Assembly (NCBI GenBank): GCA_020846135.1
Contig: JADLEK010000076.1
Coordinates: 62,001 to 126,000 of the forward strand
DNA: 64,000 bases
From: Gammaproteobacteria bacterium
Lineage (GTDB): Bacteria; Pseudomonadota; Gammaproteobacteria; Competibacterales; Competibacteraceae
Reading direction: 5' to 3'
The translations under genes were made by a program, and so were the position numbers. The notes below the pieces were generated by a model, which was given only the letters and a program-made list of their open reading frames with translations, was not told the origin of the DNA and made no database searches. How positions within the stretch are numbered: position 1 is the stretch's first letter; the number at the start of each line of letters is the position of its first letter. Shown here in pieces: positions 34,348 to 44,856 of the stretch.

Positions 34348-34581
34348 CTACCCCCCGGTCACGGGCGGAAAGAACGCGACCTCGTCGCCATCAGCGACCG
34401 AGTGTTCCAATCCGGCATAGTCCAGATTGACCGCCGCCAGCGTATTCGGCGGCAGTGGCGCATCCGGCCACAGCGTCGCCCAAACGCCAGCGACGGTCAG
34501 CCCATCCACCGACTCCAGCCGATCTCCGGCCCGACCTAACTGATCGCGCAGACTGGCGAAATACTTGATCTCAATGGACAT
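34348..34581 (-). CDS. moaD: Molybdopterin synthase sulfur carrier subunit
   Basis: This 77-residue ubiquitin-fold protein ends in the required PPVTGG, whose terminal glycine is thiocarboxylated to donate sulfur to MoaE. The start (MSIEIKYFASLRDQLG) at 34581 is preceded by GAGGGATTC; an in-frame start at 34596 is less likely. It lies 15 bases after the ABC permease gene, so it could share a transcript with the exporter. Confidence 0.95.
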   Translation of the reverse strand: MSIEIKYFASLRDQLGRAGDRLESVDGLTVAGVWATLWPDAPLPPNTLAAVNLDYAGLEHSVADGDEVAFFPPVTGG

Positions 34582-34596
34582 GTGAATCCCTCGCAA

Positions 34597-35679
34597 TTAT
34601 TTGACTTGTCGCAGACTCAATAGCAGCGTCGCGATACCCAGCGCCGCCATCATCGCGTATTCAAAACCATGAGCGCCAAGCGGACTACCCTTCAGAAACA
34701 CATCGCGGATAATCACCAGGTAATAGCGCAATGGATTCAGCCAGGTCAGCCATTGCACCCCTTCCGGCATGTTCTGGATCGGGAAGGCGAAACCGGACAG
34801 CACCACCATCGGTTGGATCACGAAGAACGCCAGCAGTTGCGCCTGCTGCTGGGTGTCCGAATAGCCGGAAATCAGCAACCCGATCCCCAAGGTGCTCATT
34901 AGGAACAACCCACTGCCGGCTAGGAGGCCAATCACATTGCCCCGGAACGGCACGTCAAACCAGACCACCGCGATAACGCTGATCAGCAGCACGTCGAACA
35001 GGCCGACGCTGGCGACCGCCGTCATTTTCGCCACCAGAAATTCCAGCCGGGCGACCGGCGTCACCAGCAACCGCTCCAGGGTTCCAAACTCCCGTTCCCG
35101 GACAATGGTCATCGCGATCAAAATCACGGTAGTAATCAGCACGATGGTGGCGATGATGCCGGGGACAAAATAGGACCGGTCATCCAGGTTCTCATTGAAC
35201 CAAGCGCGATCTTCGACTTGGAGCGGTGGATCGAGGCCGGCGCTGGTCTGGGCGCTACGCTGCAAGGCCTGGCTGAGTTGCCCGACGATCATCTGGGCGC
35301 TGTTGGAATCCGAACCGTCGGCAATGATCTGTGCCGTCCGCCTGATCTCAAAATCCGGCGCAAACCGCAGCAGGGCGCGGACCTGGCCGCGATCAATGGC
35401 CGCCGAAGCCGCTGTGACATCCGGCAAATAGTGCAGGGTAAAGCTGCCGGTGGCCGCCACTGCCGCCAGCAGTTCGCGAGTGGTTGCGGTTCGGGCCTGA
35501 TCAACTATCGCAATTTCAGCATGGCGGACATCGAAACTGGCCGCATAGCCAAACGCCATGAGCTGAAACAGCGGCGGAACGATCATGAAAAAGCGCATCC
35601 GCGGATCGCGCAGCAGTTGCAAAAACTCCTTGCCGAGTAAAGCCCGCAGCCGAATCAGACTGGCTCGCAGCGGATTCAC
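34597..35679 (-). CDS. ABC-2 type exporter permease, second copy
   Basis: The 360-residue permease has one N-terminal membrane helix, a large periplasmic domain (about 50-170) and five C-terminal helices, the YhhJ/YbhR-type ABC-2 layout. Motifs include 'LLGKEFLQLLRDPRMRFFMI' at the start and 'VREREFGTLERLLVTP' before the second helix. The GTG at 35679 overlaps the upstream permease stop by 4 bases (GTGA), which decides the start. It would form the membrane part of a drug or hydrophobic-compound exporter with its paralogue. Confidence 0.88.
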   Translation of the reverse strand: MNPLRASLIRLRALLGKEFLQLLRDPRMRFFMIVPPLFQLMAFGYAASFDVRHAEIAIVDQARTATTRELLAAVAATGSFTLHYLPDVTAASAAIDRGQVRALLRFAPDFEIRRTAQIIADGSDSNSAQMIVGQLSQALQRSAQTSAGLDPPLQVEDRAWFNENLDDRSYFVPGIIATIVLITTVILIAMTIVREREFGTLERLLVTPVARLEFLVAKMTAVASVGLFDVLLISVIAVVWFDVPFRGNVIGLLAGSGLFLMSTLGIGLLISGYSDTQQQAQLLAFFVIQPMVVLSGFAFPIQNMPEGVQWLTWLNPLRYYLVIIRDVFLKGSPLGAHGFEYAMMAALGIATLLLSLRQVK

Positions 35680-36779
35680 GGCAATAGCCCCAGTTTTTTC
35701 GACCGGACCAGCGTCAAGCGCAGCAGCACCAGCGCAATCAGCGCCAGCGCGGCGATCTGACTCCACAGCAGCACCGGCGTAATCCCTTTAAGAAAAATCG
35801 CCCGCGCCAGCGCGACGTAATAGCGGGCCGGCACGATCAGCGTAATGTATTGCAACGCCGTGGGCATATTTTCAATGGCGAAAATGAATCCCGACAGCAG
35901 AAACGCCGGCAGAAAGGTACTGACCATCGCCATTTGACTGGCGAGAAGCTGATTGCCCGCGTTAATCGAAATCAGCGTCCCCTGCAACATCACCACCAGC
36001 AGAAACAGCAGCGACAACAACAGCAGCATGAACAGCGAACCGCGCAGCGGCACCCCGAAAACCCACACCGCGACGCCGACCGCAACCGCCAGATCAAGCA
36101 GGCCAATCACCAGGTACGGCAACAGCTTGCCGAGCAGAAATTCGCGCCCGGTCAGCGGCGTGGTGCGCAACATCACCAGATTGCCCTGCTCCATCTCCCG
36201 GGCGATGGTCAGCGACGTCATCATCGCCCCAATCACCGCCATCACCATTGCAATAACGCCGGGAATAATCGCCAGCCGGCTTTCCTTGGTTTCATTGAAC
36301 CAGGTGCGATCTTCAATCTGAATCGGCGGTGCGCCGCCCTGACTCAGCAGATAGTCATTCACCAGCGCCAGGGTGTAATTACGCAGCAACCGGGCGGTAT
36401 TAGCGTCCACCCCGTCCAGCAATAATTGCAGCCGGGCGTCGCCGCGCTCCAATTGCCGGGCGTAATCGGGGGGGAAGATCAGCGCCGCCCAAACCTGACT
36501 TTTTTGCAAAGCGGCGGCGGCCTCCCGGCGGTCGTTGGAGCGCAACACAACGTTGAACGCCCGACTGGCCGCGAACCGGGCGACCAGTTCCTCGGTGGCG
36601 GCGTCGCGGGATTGCTGAATAATGGCGATGGGCGCTTCGTACAAATCCAGCCGGATGGCGTAGCCGAACAGGAACAGCAGCAGGCTCGGCATCAGCAGAA
36701 TCAGCGCCAGACTGCGCGGATCGCGCAACAGGTGCCAGACTTCTTTGCGGGCAATGGCCCGAACGCGCTGCCCGTTCAC
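35676..36779 (-). CDS. ABC-2 type exporter permease, first copy
   Basis: The 367-residue protein has the same architecture as its downstream neighbour: 'AIARKEVWHLLRDPRSLALI' at the N-terminus, a periplasmic domain, 'AREMEQGNLVMLRTTPLTGR' and five C-terminal helices with 'FLPAFLLSGFIFAIENMP'. It overlaps the upstream ATPase gene by 4 bases and the downstream permease by 4. Such pairs assemble as a heterodimeric channel, as in the YbhFSR exporter. Substrate unknown. Confidence 0.9.
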   Translation of the reverse strand: MNGQRVRAIARKEVWHLLRDPRSLALILLMPSLLLFLFGYAIRLDLYEAPIAIIQQSRDAATEELVARFAASRAFNVVLRSNDRREAAAALQKSQVWAALIFPPDYARQLERGDARLQLLLDGVDANTARLLRNYTLALVNDYLLSQGGAPPIQIEDRTWFNETKESRLAIIPGVIAMVMAVIGAMMTSLTIAREMEQGNLVMLRTTPLTGREFLLGKLLPYLVIGLLDLAVAVGVAVWVFGVPLRGSLFMLLLLSLLFLLVVMLQGTLISINAGNQLLASQMAMVSTFLPAFLLSGFIFAIENMPTALQYITLIVPARYYVALARAIFLKGITPVLLWSQIAALALIALVLLRLTLVRSKKLGLLP

Positions 36780-37738
36780 CCGTCGCTCTCCTCCAGCACC
36801 GCCACGAACACGTCCTCCAGTTCCGGGACGGCAGGATGCAGTGCGGTCACTGTCAGTCCGTGCGCGATTGCCACCTGATCAATCCGTATCTGCAACGCCA
36901 CCGGATCGATTCCGGCATGAAGGCGAATCCGCAATTGCCCAGCATGAGGAATGACTTCGCGCACGTCCAGCCAATCCTGGGCCAGTCGCTCGAAAACGGC
37001 CGCATCGGGACTGTCCAGCGCCAGAATCGGCGTCGGCAGGGGCCGGCGCAACAGACTTTCCGGATCGCCTTCCGCCACGATTCGCCCGGCCTGCATCAGC
37101 GCCAGCCGGTCGCAGAACAGCGCCTCGTCCATATAGTGGGTGGTGACCAGAATGCCGATGCCGCTATCCGCCAGGGTGTAAATCAGCTCCCAAAATCGTT
37201 GCCGGGCCATTGGATCGACGCCCGAAGTCGGCTCGTCCAGGAACAGCACTTGCGGCTCATGCAGCAGCGCCGCCGCCAGTCCCAGCCGCTGCTGGTAACC
37301 GAGCGGCAAGGTCCCGGCCATCACCGTTTGCCGATCCGTCAGATTGAGCAGGCGCAACGCGGCGTCGATTCGGTCGCGACGGCGAATCCCGCTCAGACCA
37401 TAAAGTCCCGCCTGCAGCTTGAGGTTTTCCAGCACAGTCAGATCGCCGTACAGGGAGAAGCGCTGGGCGACGTAGCCAATTTGACCGCGCGCGCGGCGGG
37501 CATGGCGCACCATGTCCACCCCCGCCACCTGAATTTGTCCAGCCGTCGGCGTCAACATCCCGCACAGCATCCGGATCGCGGTCGTTTTGCCTGCGCCATT
37601 CGCGCCGAGCAGGCCAAACACTTCGCCGGGATCGACCGCCACCTGAATCCGGTCAACGGCGGTAAATGTCCCGAAGCGGCGAGTCAGGTCTTCAGCCAGA
37701 ATCAGCGGAACCGACTCTCCACAGGATTCAGCCCGCAT
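36776..37738 (-). CDS. ABC exporter ATPase, second copy
   Basis: The 320-residue ATPase has Walker A 'GLLGANGAGKTTAIR', a Q-loop ('YVAQRFSLYGDLTV'), a degenerate signature 'LPLGYQQRLGLAAAL' in place of LSGGQ, and Walker B 'VLFLDEPTSGVDP'. An extra C-terminal domain follows about residue 225. It overlaps its neighbours (11 bases with the upstream ATPase gene, 4 bases with the permease). The weak signature suggests asymmetric ATP sites shared with the other ATPase. Confidence 0.9.
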   Translation of the reverse strand: MRAESCGESVPLILAEDLTRRFGTFTAVDRIQVAVDPGEVFGLLGANGAGKTTAIRMLCGMLTPTAGQIQVAGVDMVRHARRARGQIGYVAQRFSLYGDLTVLENLKLQAGLYGLSGIRRRDRIDAALRLLNLTDRQTVMAGTLPLGYQQRLGLAAALLHEPQVLFLDEPTSGVDPMARQRFWELIYTLADSGIGILVTTHYMDEALFCDRLALMQAGRIVAEGDPESLLRRPLPTPILALDSPDAAVFERLAQDWLDVREVIPHAGQLRIRLHAGIDPVALQIRIDQVAIAHGLTVTALHPAVPELEDVFVAVLEESDG

Positions 37739-38660
37739 GGCCGCCTATCTCCGCCAGCGCCAGCTCCCGCAATGCCGCATCCTGGAGGGTCGGGGACAGC
37801 GGCAATATCTCCAACCCCGAATCAAGCGCCTGCAGCCGGGACTGGAACTCAACCAGTGGCCACTCGCGGTCCAGCCAGACCCGCAACTGTCGCCCGACCG
37901 GAAACGCCAGTTGCACCATCGGCCAGGCCAGTAGCGCCTGATGGCGTTGCCGGGCTGTTGCGCCGGAAACGCCTATAAGTTGCGCATGGGCGTTGCGGGT
38001 CAGCTCCAGCGGCGTTCCCTGCCGATCCAGCCGACCAGCGTTCAACAGCCCCACCCGGGCGCACCGTTCCGCCTCGTCCATATTGGCGGTGGCGTACAGA
38101 ATCGCTACGCCTTCCGCGCGCACCCCATTTAGCAACCGCCAGAACGCCCGGCGTGATACCGGGTCCACGCCGGTCGTCGGCTCGTCCAGAAACATCGCTT
38201 TCGGCTGGCTGACCAGCGCACAGGCCAGCGCCAGCTTCTGCATCATCCCGCCGGACAGATTGGCGGCGCGGCGATCTTCGAATCCCGCCAACCCGGTGCG
38301 ATCCAGCAGATCGGCAATCCGCGATCGCGCTACGGCTCGCGCCAAATCGTGCAGATCGGCGAAGAACGCCAGATTCTCCTGCACCGATAAATCCCGGTAG
38401 AGACCAAAGCCCTGTGGCATATAGGCGATCTCATCGCGGAGCGCGGGATCGGCGGCATCCCGGCCCAGCACGGTGATTCGTCCAGCCTGCGGGGGCAGTT
38501 GGCCCACCGCCAGTTGCAGCAGCGTAGTCTTGCCGGCGCCATCGGCGCCCACCACCCCGTAAATCTCGCCTGCCGCTACCTGCAAGACCACCCTTTCCAG
38601 CACCGGCTGTTCGCCATAGGCAAAGCGCAACTCAGTGATTTCAATCGCAGCAGCGGTCAC
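37728..38660 (-). CDS. ABC exporter ATPase, first copy
   Basis: The 310-residue ATPase shows Walker A 'GVVGADGAGKTTLLQLA', a Q-loop 'YMPQGFGLYRDLSV', the signature 'NLSGGMMQKLALACAL' and Walker B 'AMFLDEPTTGVDP'. It pairs with the following ATPase. In E. coli YbhF the two ATPases are one fused chain; here they are separate genes with an 11-base overlap. It also overlaps the membrane-fusion gene by 4 bases. Confidence 0.9.
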   Translation of the reverse strand: MTAAAIEITELRFAYGEQPVLERVVLQVAAGEIYGVVGADGAGKTTLLQLAVGQLPPQAGRITVLGRDAADPALRDEIAYMPQGFGLYRDLSVQENLAFFADLHDLARAVARSRIADLLDRTGLAGFEDRRAANLSGGMMQKLALACALVSQPKAMFLDEPTTGVDPVSRRAFWRLLNGVRAEGVAILYATANMDEAERCARVGLLNAGRLDRQGTPLELTRNAHAQLIGVSGATARQRHQALLAWPMVQLAFPVGRQLRVWLDREWPLVEFQSRLQALDSGLEILPLSPTLQDAALRELALAEIGGHAG

Positions 38661-39664
38661 GGTCCGGCTGCCTTGAGACGCACATCCGCCGGCATCCCCA
38701 GTTTCAGCGCGCCATTGGGATTATCCACCTCAACCTTGACCCGATAGACCAGATCGACCCGCAGGGCGCGGGTTTCTACCGTTTTCGGGGTAAATTCAGC
38801 GTCCGGGGCAATGAACGCCAGCCGGCCAGTCAGAACCTGACCGGGCAATCCATCCACCCGCACCTCCGCCACCTGACCCAGTCGCACCCGGGGCAGATCG
38901 GTTTCATTCAGATAGGCGCGCACCCAAGGCCGGTTCAATTCAACGATCCGCACCACTGGCTTGCCGGCGGCGACCACCTCCCCGGCTTCTGCCAACCGCA
39001 CTGACACCACACCTGCGACCGGACTGGGCAATCGCACATAATCCAGTTGCCGCTGCGCCGTTTCCACCAGCGTCAGTCGAGCGCGCAGTTCAGCGGCGGC
39101 CCGGTCAATGTCTTCCTGACGTGGACCTTCCCGCACCAGCGCCAACCGCTCGCGGGCCTGCTCAACCCCGGTTCGCGCGACTTCCCGCTGCAATTGCGCC
39201 TGATCCAGTTGTTCCGCCGCGACCAGCTTCCTGGGAACCAGACCGGCAATCCGCCGATAGTCAAGGTGGGCATAGTCGAAATCGGCCTGGGCTTTCGCCA
39301 GTTGCGCCTCGGCGACCCGCAGTTCCTGAACCCGGGAACCCGCCTGTAACGCCGCCAGCCCCGCTTGCGCGGCTTCCTGCTGAGCAATGGCGTTGCGCAA
39401 TCCCAACTGATAGTCATGATCATCCAGCGTTGCCACTAACTGTCCGGCCTCAACCGTATCGCCCTCATCCATGTTCAGACCGACCATGCGCCCAGTCACC
39501 TGGAACGCCAGATCGATTTCCCGGGCCTCAACGGTACCCGACAATTCAATGAATTCCGTATCGGCGGCGGTCTGCCACGGCCAGCGGAAGGCCAATAACC
39601 ACGGTAAGCTAACGAGCATCGCCAGCCCCAGAAATAGCCGCTTTACGGCAATGTTCCTGAACAT
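38657..39664 (-). CDS. HlyD-family membrane fusion protein of the ABC exporter
   Basis: The 335-residue periplasmic adaptor has one N-terminal membrane anchor (about 9-25), a lipoyl half-motif ('GTVEAREIDLAFQVTGRMVG'), a long coiled coil (about 85-205, 'GLAALQAGSRVQELRVAEAQ') and a second lipoyl/beta-barrel section ('LPSPVAGVVSVRLAEAGEVV'). It links the inner-membrane exporter to an outer-membrane channel encoded elsewhere. It heads the five-gene run. The ATG at 39664 places the anchor at the N-terminus; the frame is open to 39730. Confidence 0.9.
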   Translation of the reverse strand: MFRNIAVKRLFLGLAMLVSLPWLLAFRWPWQTAADTEFIELSGTVEAREIDLAFQVTGRMVGLNMDEGDTVEAGQLVATLDDHDYQLGLRNAIAQQEAAQAGLAALQAGSRVQELRVAEAQLAKAQADFDYAHLDYRRIAGLVPRKLVAAEQLDQAQLQREVARTGVEQARERLALVREGPRQEDIDRAAAELRARLTLVETAQRQLDYVRLPSPVAGVVSVRLAEAGEVVAAGKPVVRIVELNRPWVRAYLNETDLPRVRLGQVAEVRVDGLPGQVLTGRLAFIAPDAEFTPKTVETRALRVDLVYRVKVEVDNPNGALKLGMPADVRLKAAGP

Positions 39665-39741
39665 GAATTTTCTATTTCCCGAATGATTAGGCGATTGATC
39701 ATAAAGGCTATACCGGGCGTCGAGCATCATTCCAGAAACCG

Positions 39742-39800
39742 GCCACGGAAATACACGGAAAATTTTTATTTTTCAGTGTATTTCCGTGTTCTTCCGTGGC
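39742..39800. repeat. Imperfect palindromic repeat upstream of the exporter
   Basis: gccacggaa (39742-39750) is inverted at 39792-39800, and acacgga (39753-39759) at 39783-39789, around an AT-rich centre. This 'CCACGGAAATACACGGAA' type of unit is seen as dispersed intergenic DNA in various proteobacteria. It lies between two divergently spaced minus-strand genes and may carry a promoter or terminator; nothing else is seen in the gap 39665-39863. Confidence 0.6.
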
Positions 39801-39863
39801 TAATATCCTTAGGTTTGGTCGGAGTGAACACCAAAGCGGGTATCATTTTTTCGGGAAATCCCC

Positions 39864-40376
39864 TTAATCCTGACGCACCCGCCAACGCGGACACTCATTG
39901 TCATCGATCAACCCCTGTTGAATCAGCCAGGCGCGGGCCTCTTCGGCATCCTGCTCGAACCAGGCGCGAGTGGAACCCAGTCGGAAGCTGTAACCCCAGG
40001 CATCCATGTCCGCCCACATCCGCTCCCGCCCAATGACGCCCGGCCATTGATCCGCCAGCAGGATTTGCAAATAACAGACGCTGTTTTCCTCGATGCACTC
40101 GCCGCCAGCATCGGTATGCAACTGGGCGCGGCGGTCGGCATCCATGCAGATCCAGTGACACGCCTCATGGAGTGCTGAATGCACCGGTGTATCGTTTCTG
40201 ACCCACAGGCAATCCTTGATCAGCCCAGCCTCGCTATCGCCCCAATAGCTGCCCGGAATCTCGCTGCCTGCCGCCACCCATTCCAGATGCAATCCGTAGC
40301 GCTCTAACAAAGCAGCCAGCGGCTCGCGGCCCAGATCAGCGCAGGTCGGCATCGATTCGATCACGGCCACAGTCAT
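39864..40376 (-). CDS. Uncharacterised protein with HExxH motif (putative metallopeptidase)
   Basis: The 170-residue protein has no signal peptide or membrane helix. H70-E-A-C-H74 within 'HSALHEACHWICMDADRRA' is an HExxH zinc motif on a predicted helix, and E93, E96 or E97 could be the third ligand. 'GSYWGDSEAGLIKDCLWVRN' precedes it, and Trp-rich segments follow. I do not recognise the family with certainty; the motif suggests a zinc peptidase or an inactive relative. It is convergently placed before the exporter and divergent from metK. Confidence 0.7.
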   Translation of the reverse strand: MTVAVIESMPTCADLGREPLAALLERYGLHLEWVAAGSEIPGSYWGDSEAGLIKDCLWVRNDTPVHSALHEACHWICMDADRRAQLHTDAGGECIEENSVCYLQILLADQWPGVIGRERMWADMDAWGYSFRLGSTRAWFEQDAEEARAWLIQQGLIDDNECPRWRVRQD

Positions 40377-40543
40377 GCACGATTTTCATCCGGTTTGCCC
40401 TTCTCTAAATAACTAAATAGCATAAAAAATGGGGATGAAAATGCAGTATGTCCTAGGGTAGACTAATTGGCTTTTCATCACTGTCGCCGCTTTGGCGGGC
40501 GAACCCCTATTTGCGCAACTGTTGTCCAAGGATACGCCACCCC

Positions 40544-41704
40544 ATGAGCCGAACCACGCTGTTCACTTCCGAATCCGTTTCCGAAGGACATCCGGATAAA
40601 ATCGCTGATCAGATTTCCGATGCGGTGCTGGATGCCATTCTCGCCGAAGATCCCAAGGCCCACGTCGCCTGTGAAACCCTGATCAAAACCGGCGTCGTGG
40701 TGCTGGCCGGCGAGATCACCACCTCCGCTTGGGTCGATTTCGACCAGATCGTGCGCGATACCGTAGTCGGCATCGGCTACGACAACTCCCATGTCGGCTT
40801 CGACGGCGCCACCTGCGCGGTGCTGTCCTGCATCGGCAAGCAGTCGCCGAACATTGCCCAAGGCGTGAACCGCGACAAGCCCGAAGAGCAGGGCGCGGGC
40901 GACCAGGGCCTGATGTTCGGCTACGCCTGCAACGAAACCGAAGTACTGATGCCTGCACCGATTACCTACGCCCATCGGCTGGTGCAACGGCAAGCGGAAA
41001 TGCGTAAAGCCGGAGTATTGCCGTGGCTGCGGCCCGACGCCAAGAGCCAGATTACCTTCCGCTATGACGGTAATAAAGCGGTGGGCATCGAAGCGGTCGT
41101 GCTGTCCACTCAGCATGATGCCGACATCAGCTACAAGCTGCTCTGCGAGGCGGTGATGGAAAACATCATCCTGCCGGTGCTGCCTCCCGAGTGGCTGGAC
41201 AAACACACCCAGTACCACATCAACCCTACCGGCAGTTTTGTCATCGGCGGGCCGGTCGGCGATTGTGGCCTGACCGGACGCAAGATTATCGTCGATACCT
41301 ACGGCGGCTCCGCCCATCACGGCGGCGGCGCATTCTCCGGCAAGGATCCATCCAAGGTTGACCGCTCCGCCGCTTACGCCGGACGTTACGTCGCCAAAAA
41401 CATCGTCGCCGCTGGACTGGCGGACAAATGCGAAATTCAGGTGTCCTACGCGATCGGCGTGGCCGAACCCACCTCGATCAGCATTAACACCTTCGGCACC
41501 GGCAAAATCGATGAAGATCGTCTGGTAGACATCGTGCGCGGTCATTTCGATCTACGGCCTTACGGGCTGGTGAAAATGCTGGACCTGATTCGGCCCATCT
41601 ACCGCAAGACCGCCGCTTACGGCCATTTTGGCCGCGAAGAGCCGGAATTTACCTGGGAGCGCACTGACAAGGCCGAAGCGCTGCGGGACGCCGCCGGGTT
41701 GTAA
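40544..41704 (+). CDS. metK: S-adenosylmethionine synthetase
   Basis: MetK makes SAM from methionine and ATP. The 386-residue protein has '[20 protein letters not shown]', the P-loop-like '[20 protein letters not shown]' and the hexapeptide-type '[12 protein letters not shown]'. The ATG at 40544 ([12 protein letters not shown]) matches the family start. It is followed by an SAH riboswitch and ahcY, then metF. No SAM riboswitch is recognisable in its own leader. Confidence 0.97.
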   Translation: MSRTTLFTSESVSEGHPDKIADQISDAVLDAILAEDPKAHVACETLIKTGVVVLAGEITTSAWVDFDQIVRDTVVGIGYDNSHVGFDGATCAVLSCIGKQSPNIAQGVNRDKPEEQGAGDQGLMFGYACNETEVLMPAPITYAHRLVQRQAEMRKAGVLPWLRPDAKSQITFRYDGNKAVGIEAVVLSTQHDADISYKLLCEAVMENIILPVLPPEWLDKHTQYHINPTGSFVIGGPVGDCGLTGRKIIVDTYGGSAHHGGGAFSGKDPSKVDRSAAYAGRYVAKNIVAAGLADKCEIQVSYAIGVAEPTSISINTFGTGKIDEDRLVDIVRGHFDLRPYGLVKMLDLIRPIYRKTAAYGHFGREEPEFTWERTDKAEALRDAAGL

Positions 41705-41728
41705 AGGTTTTACCCTCAGTTTCGCCCC

Positions 41729-41801
41729 CATGCCGAGGGGCGCTGCAACGGTTTCTACCGTCAGGCTCGGCATGGCGCGGCTTTCATAGCCAACGGCGCC
41801 C
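41729..41801 (+). promoter_or_regulatory. S-adenosylhomocysteine (SAH) riboswitch
   Basis: The leader of ahcY carries the SAH-riboswitch core. P1 pairs atgccgag (41730-41737) with ctcggcat (41766-41773), the conserved gcgctgcaacg follows (41740-41750), and a short hairpin acggtttctaccgt (41748-41761) closes the centre. A pseudoknot can form between ggggcgc (41737-41743) and ggcgccc (41795-41801). These riboswitches turn on SAH hydrolase when SAH accumulates. The element ends 15 bases before the GGAGA ribosome-binding site. Confidence 0.92.
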
Positions 41802-41825
41802 GTTCATTCCTGAATGGAGAGTGTT

Positions 41826-43244
<1,419 letters not shown>

Positions 43245-43354
43245 TAGATTGATAAGCTGGCGGCGCTGCAATCTGGCGTCGCTGGCGCATCACTGCCGTA
43301 TTGATCTTCGTTTCTCCGCCATCTCCAAGCCGCTCAATCCATGTCTGAATTTCT

Positions 43355-44218
43355 ATGTCTGAATTAACCGGATCTCAAACGCTCAGTTGCGAATTCTTTC
43401 CCCCGATCACCAGCGAAGGCGTCGTTAAGTTAAAAGCGGCGCGCGAGCAATTATTGGCGCTACATCCCGCCTACTTCTCGGTGACTTACGGCGCTGGCGG
43501 CTCCACCCGCGATCGCACCGTTGAAATCGTGCTGGATACCCAGGCGCATAGTGGAATCCCCGCCGCTCCACATCTGACCTGCATCGCTTCGACTCAGGAC
43601 AGCATCCGAGACCTGCTCAATCACTACCGGGCGCAGGGTATCCGCCGGATTGTCGCCTTGCGCGGCGATATGCCTTCGGGAATGCGCGATGCCGGCGAAT
43701 TTCGCTACGCTAATGAACTGGTCAGTTTTATCCGGGCGGAGTTCGACGACCATTTTCATCTTGAGGTCGCCGCCTATCCCGAATATCACCCGCAAGCACC
43801 GAGTCCTGAACAGGATTTAGCCAATTTCAAGCGCAAGGTAGATGCCGGAGCCAACAGCGCCATCACTCAGTATTTCTACAACTCCGACGCCTATTTCCGG
43901 TTCGTAGAACAAGCCGCCAAGGCAGGAATCGCTATTCCCATCGTTCCTGGCATTATGCCGATCACCAATTTCACCCAACTCGCCCGTTTTTCGGATGCCT
44001 GTGGGGCGGAAATTCCCCGCTGGGTACGCAAAAAGCTGGAAAGTTTTGGCGATGACCGCGCCGCGATTCGCGCTTTTGGCTTGGATGTCGTTAGCGATCT
44101 ATGCCGACGATTGCTGGATGGCGGCGCACCGGGGCTGCATTTCTACACCATGAACCTGGCAGGATCGACGCTGGCCATCTGTGAGCGGCTGGGACTGATT
44201 CCAGCCCGGTCAGTTTGA
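43355..44218 (+). CDS. metF: Methylenetetrahydrofolate reductase
   Basis: MetF reduces methylene-THF to methyl-THF, the methyl donor for homocysteine methylation. The 287-residue TIM-barrel protein shows 'SCEFFPPITSEGVVKLKA' (catalytic Glu in EFFPP), 'VTYGAGGSTRDRTVEIVL', 'ALRGDMPSG' and 'IPIVPGIMPITNFTQLARFS'. A false start at 43341 (same ATGTCTGAATT string) runs into a stop after eight codons, so 43355 is used. It completes the metK-ahcY-metF run. Confidence 0.97.
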   Translation: MSELTGSQTLSCEFFPPITSEGVVKLKAAREQLLALHPAYFSVTYGAGGSTRDRTVEIVLDTQAHSGIPAAPHLTCIASTQDSIRDLLNHYRAQGIRRIVALRGDMPSGMRDAGEFRYANELVSFIRAEFDDHFHLEVAAYPEYHPQAPSPEQDLANFKRKVDAGANSAITQYFYNSDAYFRFVEQAAKAGIAIPIVPGIMPITNFTQLARFSDACGAEIPRWVRKKLESFGDDRAAIRAFGLDVVSDLCRRLLDGGAPGLHFYTMNLAGSTLAICERLGLIPARSV

Positions 44219-44235
44219 ATCGGCCAGAAGCAACA

Positions 44236-44265
44236 ACGCCCTTCCTCGATCGAGAGGAAGGGCGT
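44236..44265. terminator. Hairpin between metF and the convergent lipoprotein gene
   Basis: A perfect 12-bp inverted repeat, acgcccttcctc (44236-44247) and gaggaagggcgt (44254-44265), with loop gatcga. It is flanked downstream by an A-run rather than U, so it is a strong hairpin but not a textbook intrinsic terminator on the plus strand. Confidence 0.7.
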
Positions 44266-44298
44266 CAAAAAATAACTGTTTGGGCGAAAACCGCTGAT

Positions 44299-44856
44299 TT
44301 ATTCGGCAATCAGCGCCTTAGCGTCCGGTCCCAGCGGCAATACATAGTCGTAGGCGGCCAGCACCAGATTATCCGTAGCGCGAATCAGGCGGGCGTTGAC
44401 AAACACTGACTGCCGACCAATCGCATAAGTGCCGGCGATCACGGCAGCAGCGTTATGCGACTGGCTGATCTCCTTGACTGACCGCGATAGCGCAAACTCG
44501 CCAGAACCTTCCCTGACAAAGATGTTGTTACGCATCTTGATCTCGATGACGGTAAAGCCCTGCTGGGCGAACCGCGAACCAATCTGTTCACCAATCACCC
44601 GCCCCAAGCCCGATGACATCTCGAGATTGTTAATATCGACGAAGGTGGCGGCCAACAACGGTTCGCGCCGCTCCTTTAACCAAGGTGCCCGCATCAACAG
44701 GGCCTCCGCCGCCCCGTAGTTTTTATCGATGAGGTTGGCATCCTGAATGATGGGCCGAACCGGTATATCGTCCCCCGAAGAGGCGCAGCCCAAAATGCCC
44801 AAACTGGCCGCAGCCAGCGCCACCGCAATTCCGCGTACCATCAGGTTCCGGATCAT
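44299..44856 (-). CDS. FlgO-domain lipoprotein
   Basis: The 185-residue protein has a lipoprotein signal with L-G-C (C24, 'ASLGILGCASS') and a FlgO-like domain: 'REPLLAATFVDINNLEMSSG', 'LGRVIGEQIGSRFAQQGFTV' and 'AVIAGTYAIGRQSVFVNARL'. FlgO in Vibrio is an outer-membrane lipoprotein of the flagellar H-ring region, but the domain also occurs in non-flagellar lipoproteins, and no flagellar gene is in the window. It overlaps the upstream lipoprotein gene by 4 bases. Confidence 0.82.
   Translation of the reverse strand: MIRNLMVRGIAVALAAASLGILGCASSGDDIPVRPIIQDANLIDKNYGAAEALLMRAPWLKERREPLLAATFVDINNLEMSSGLGRVIGEQIGSRFAQQGFTVIEIKMRNNIFVREGSGEFALSRSVKEISQSHNAAAVIAGTYAIGRQSVFVNARLIRATDNLVLAAYDYVLPLGPDAKALIAE

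Noticed and set aside
40377-40543. SAM riboswitch upstream of metK
   Set aside because: No recognisable SAM-I, SAM-II or SAM/SAH core; only ordinary short hairpins.
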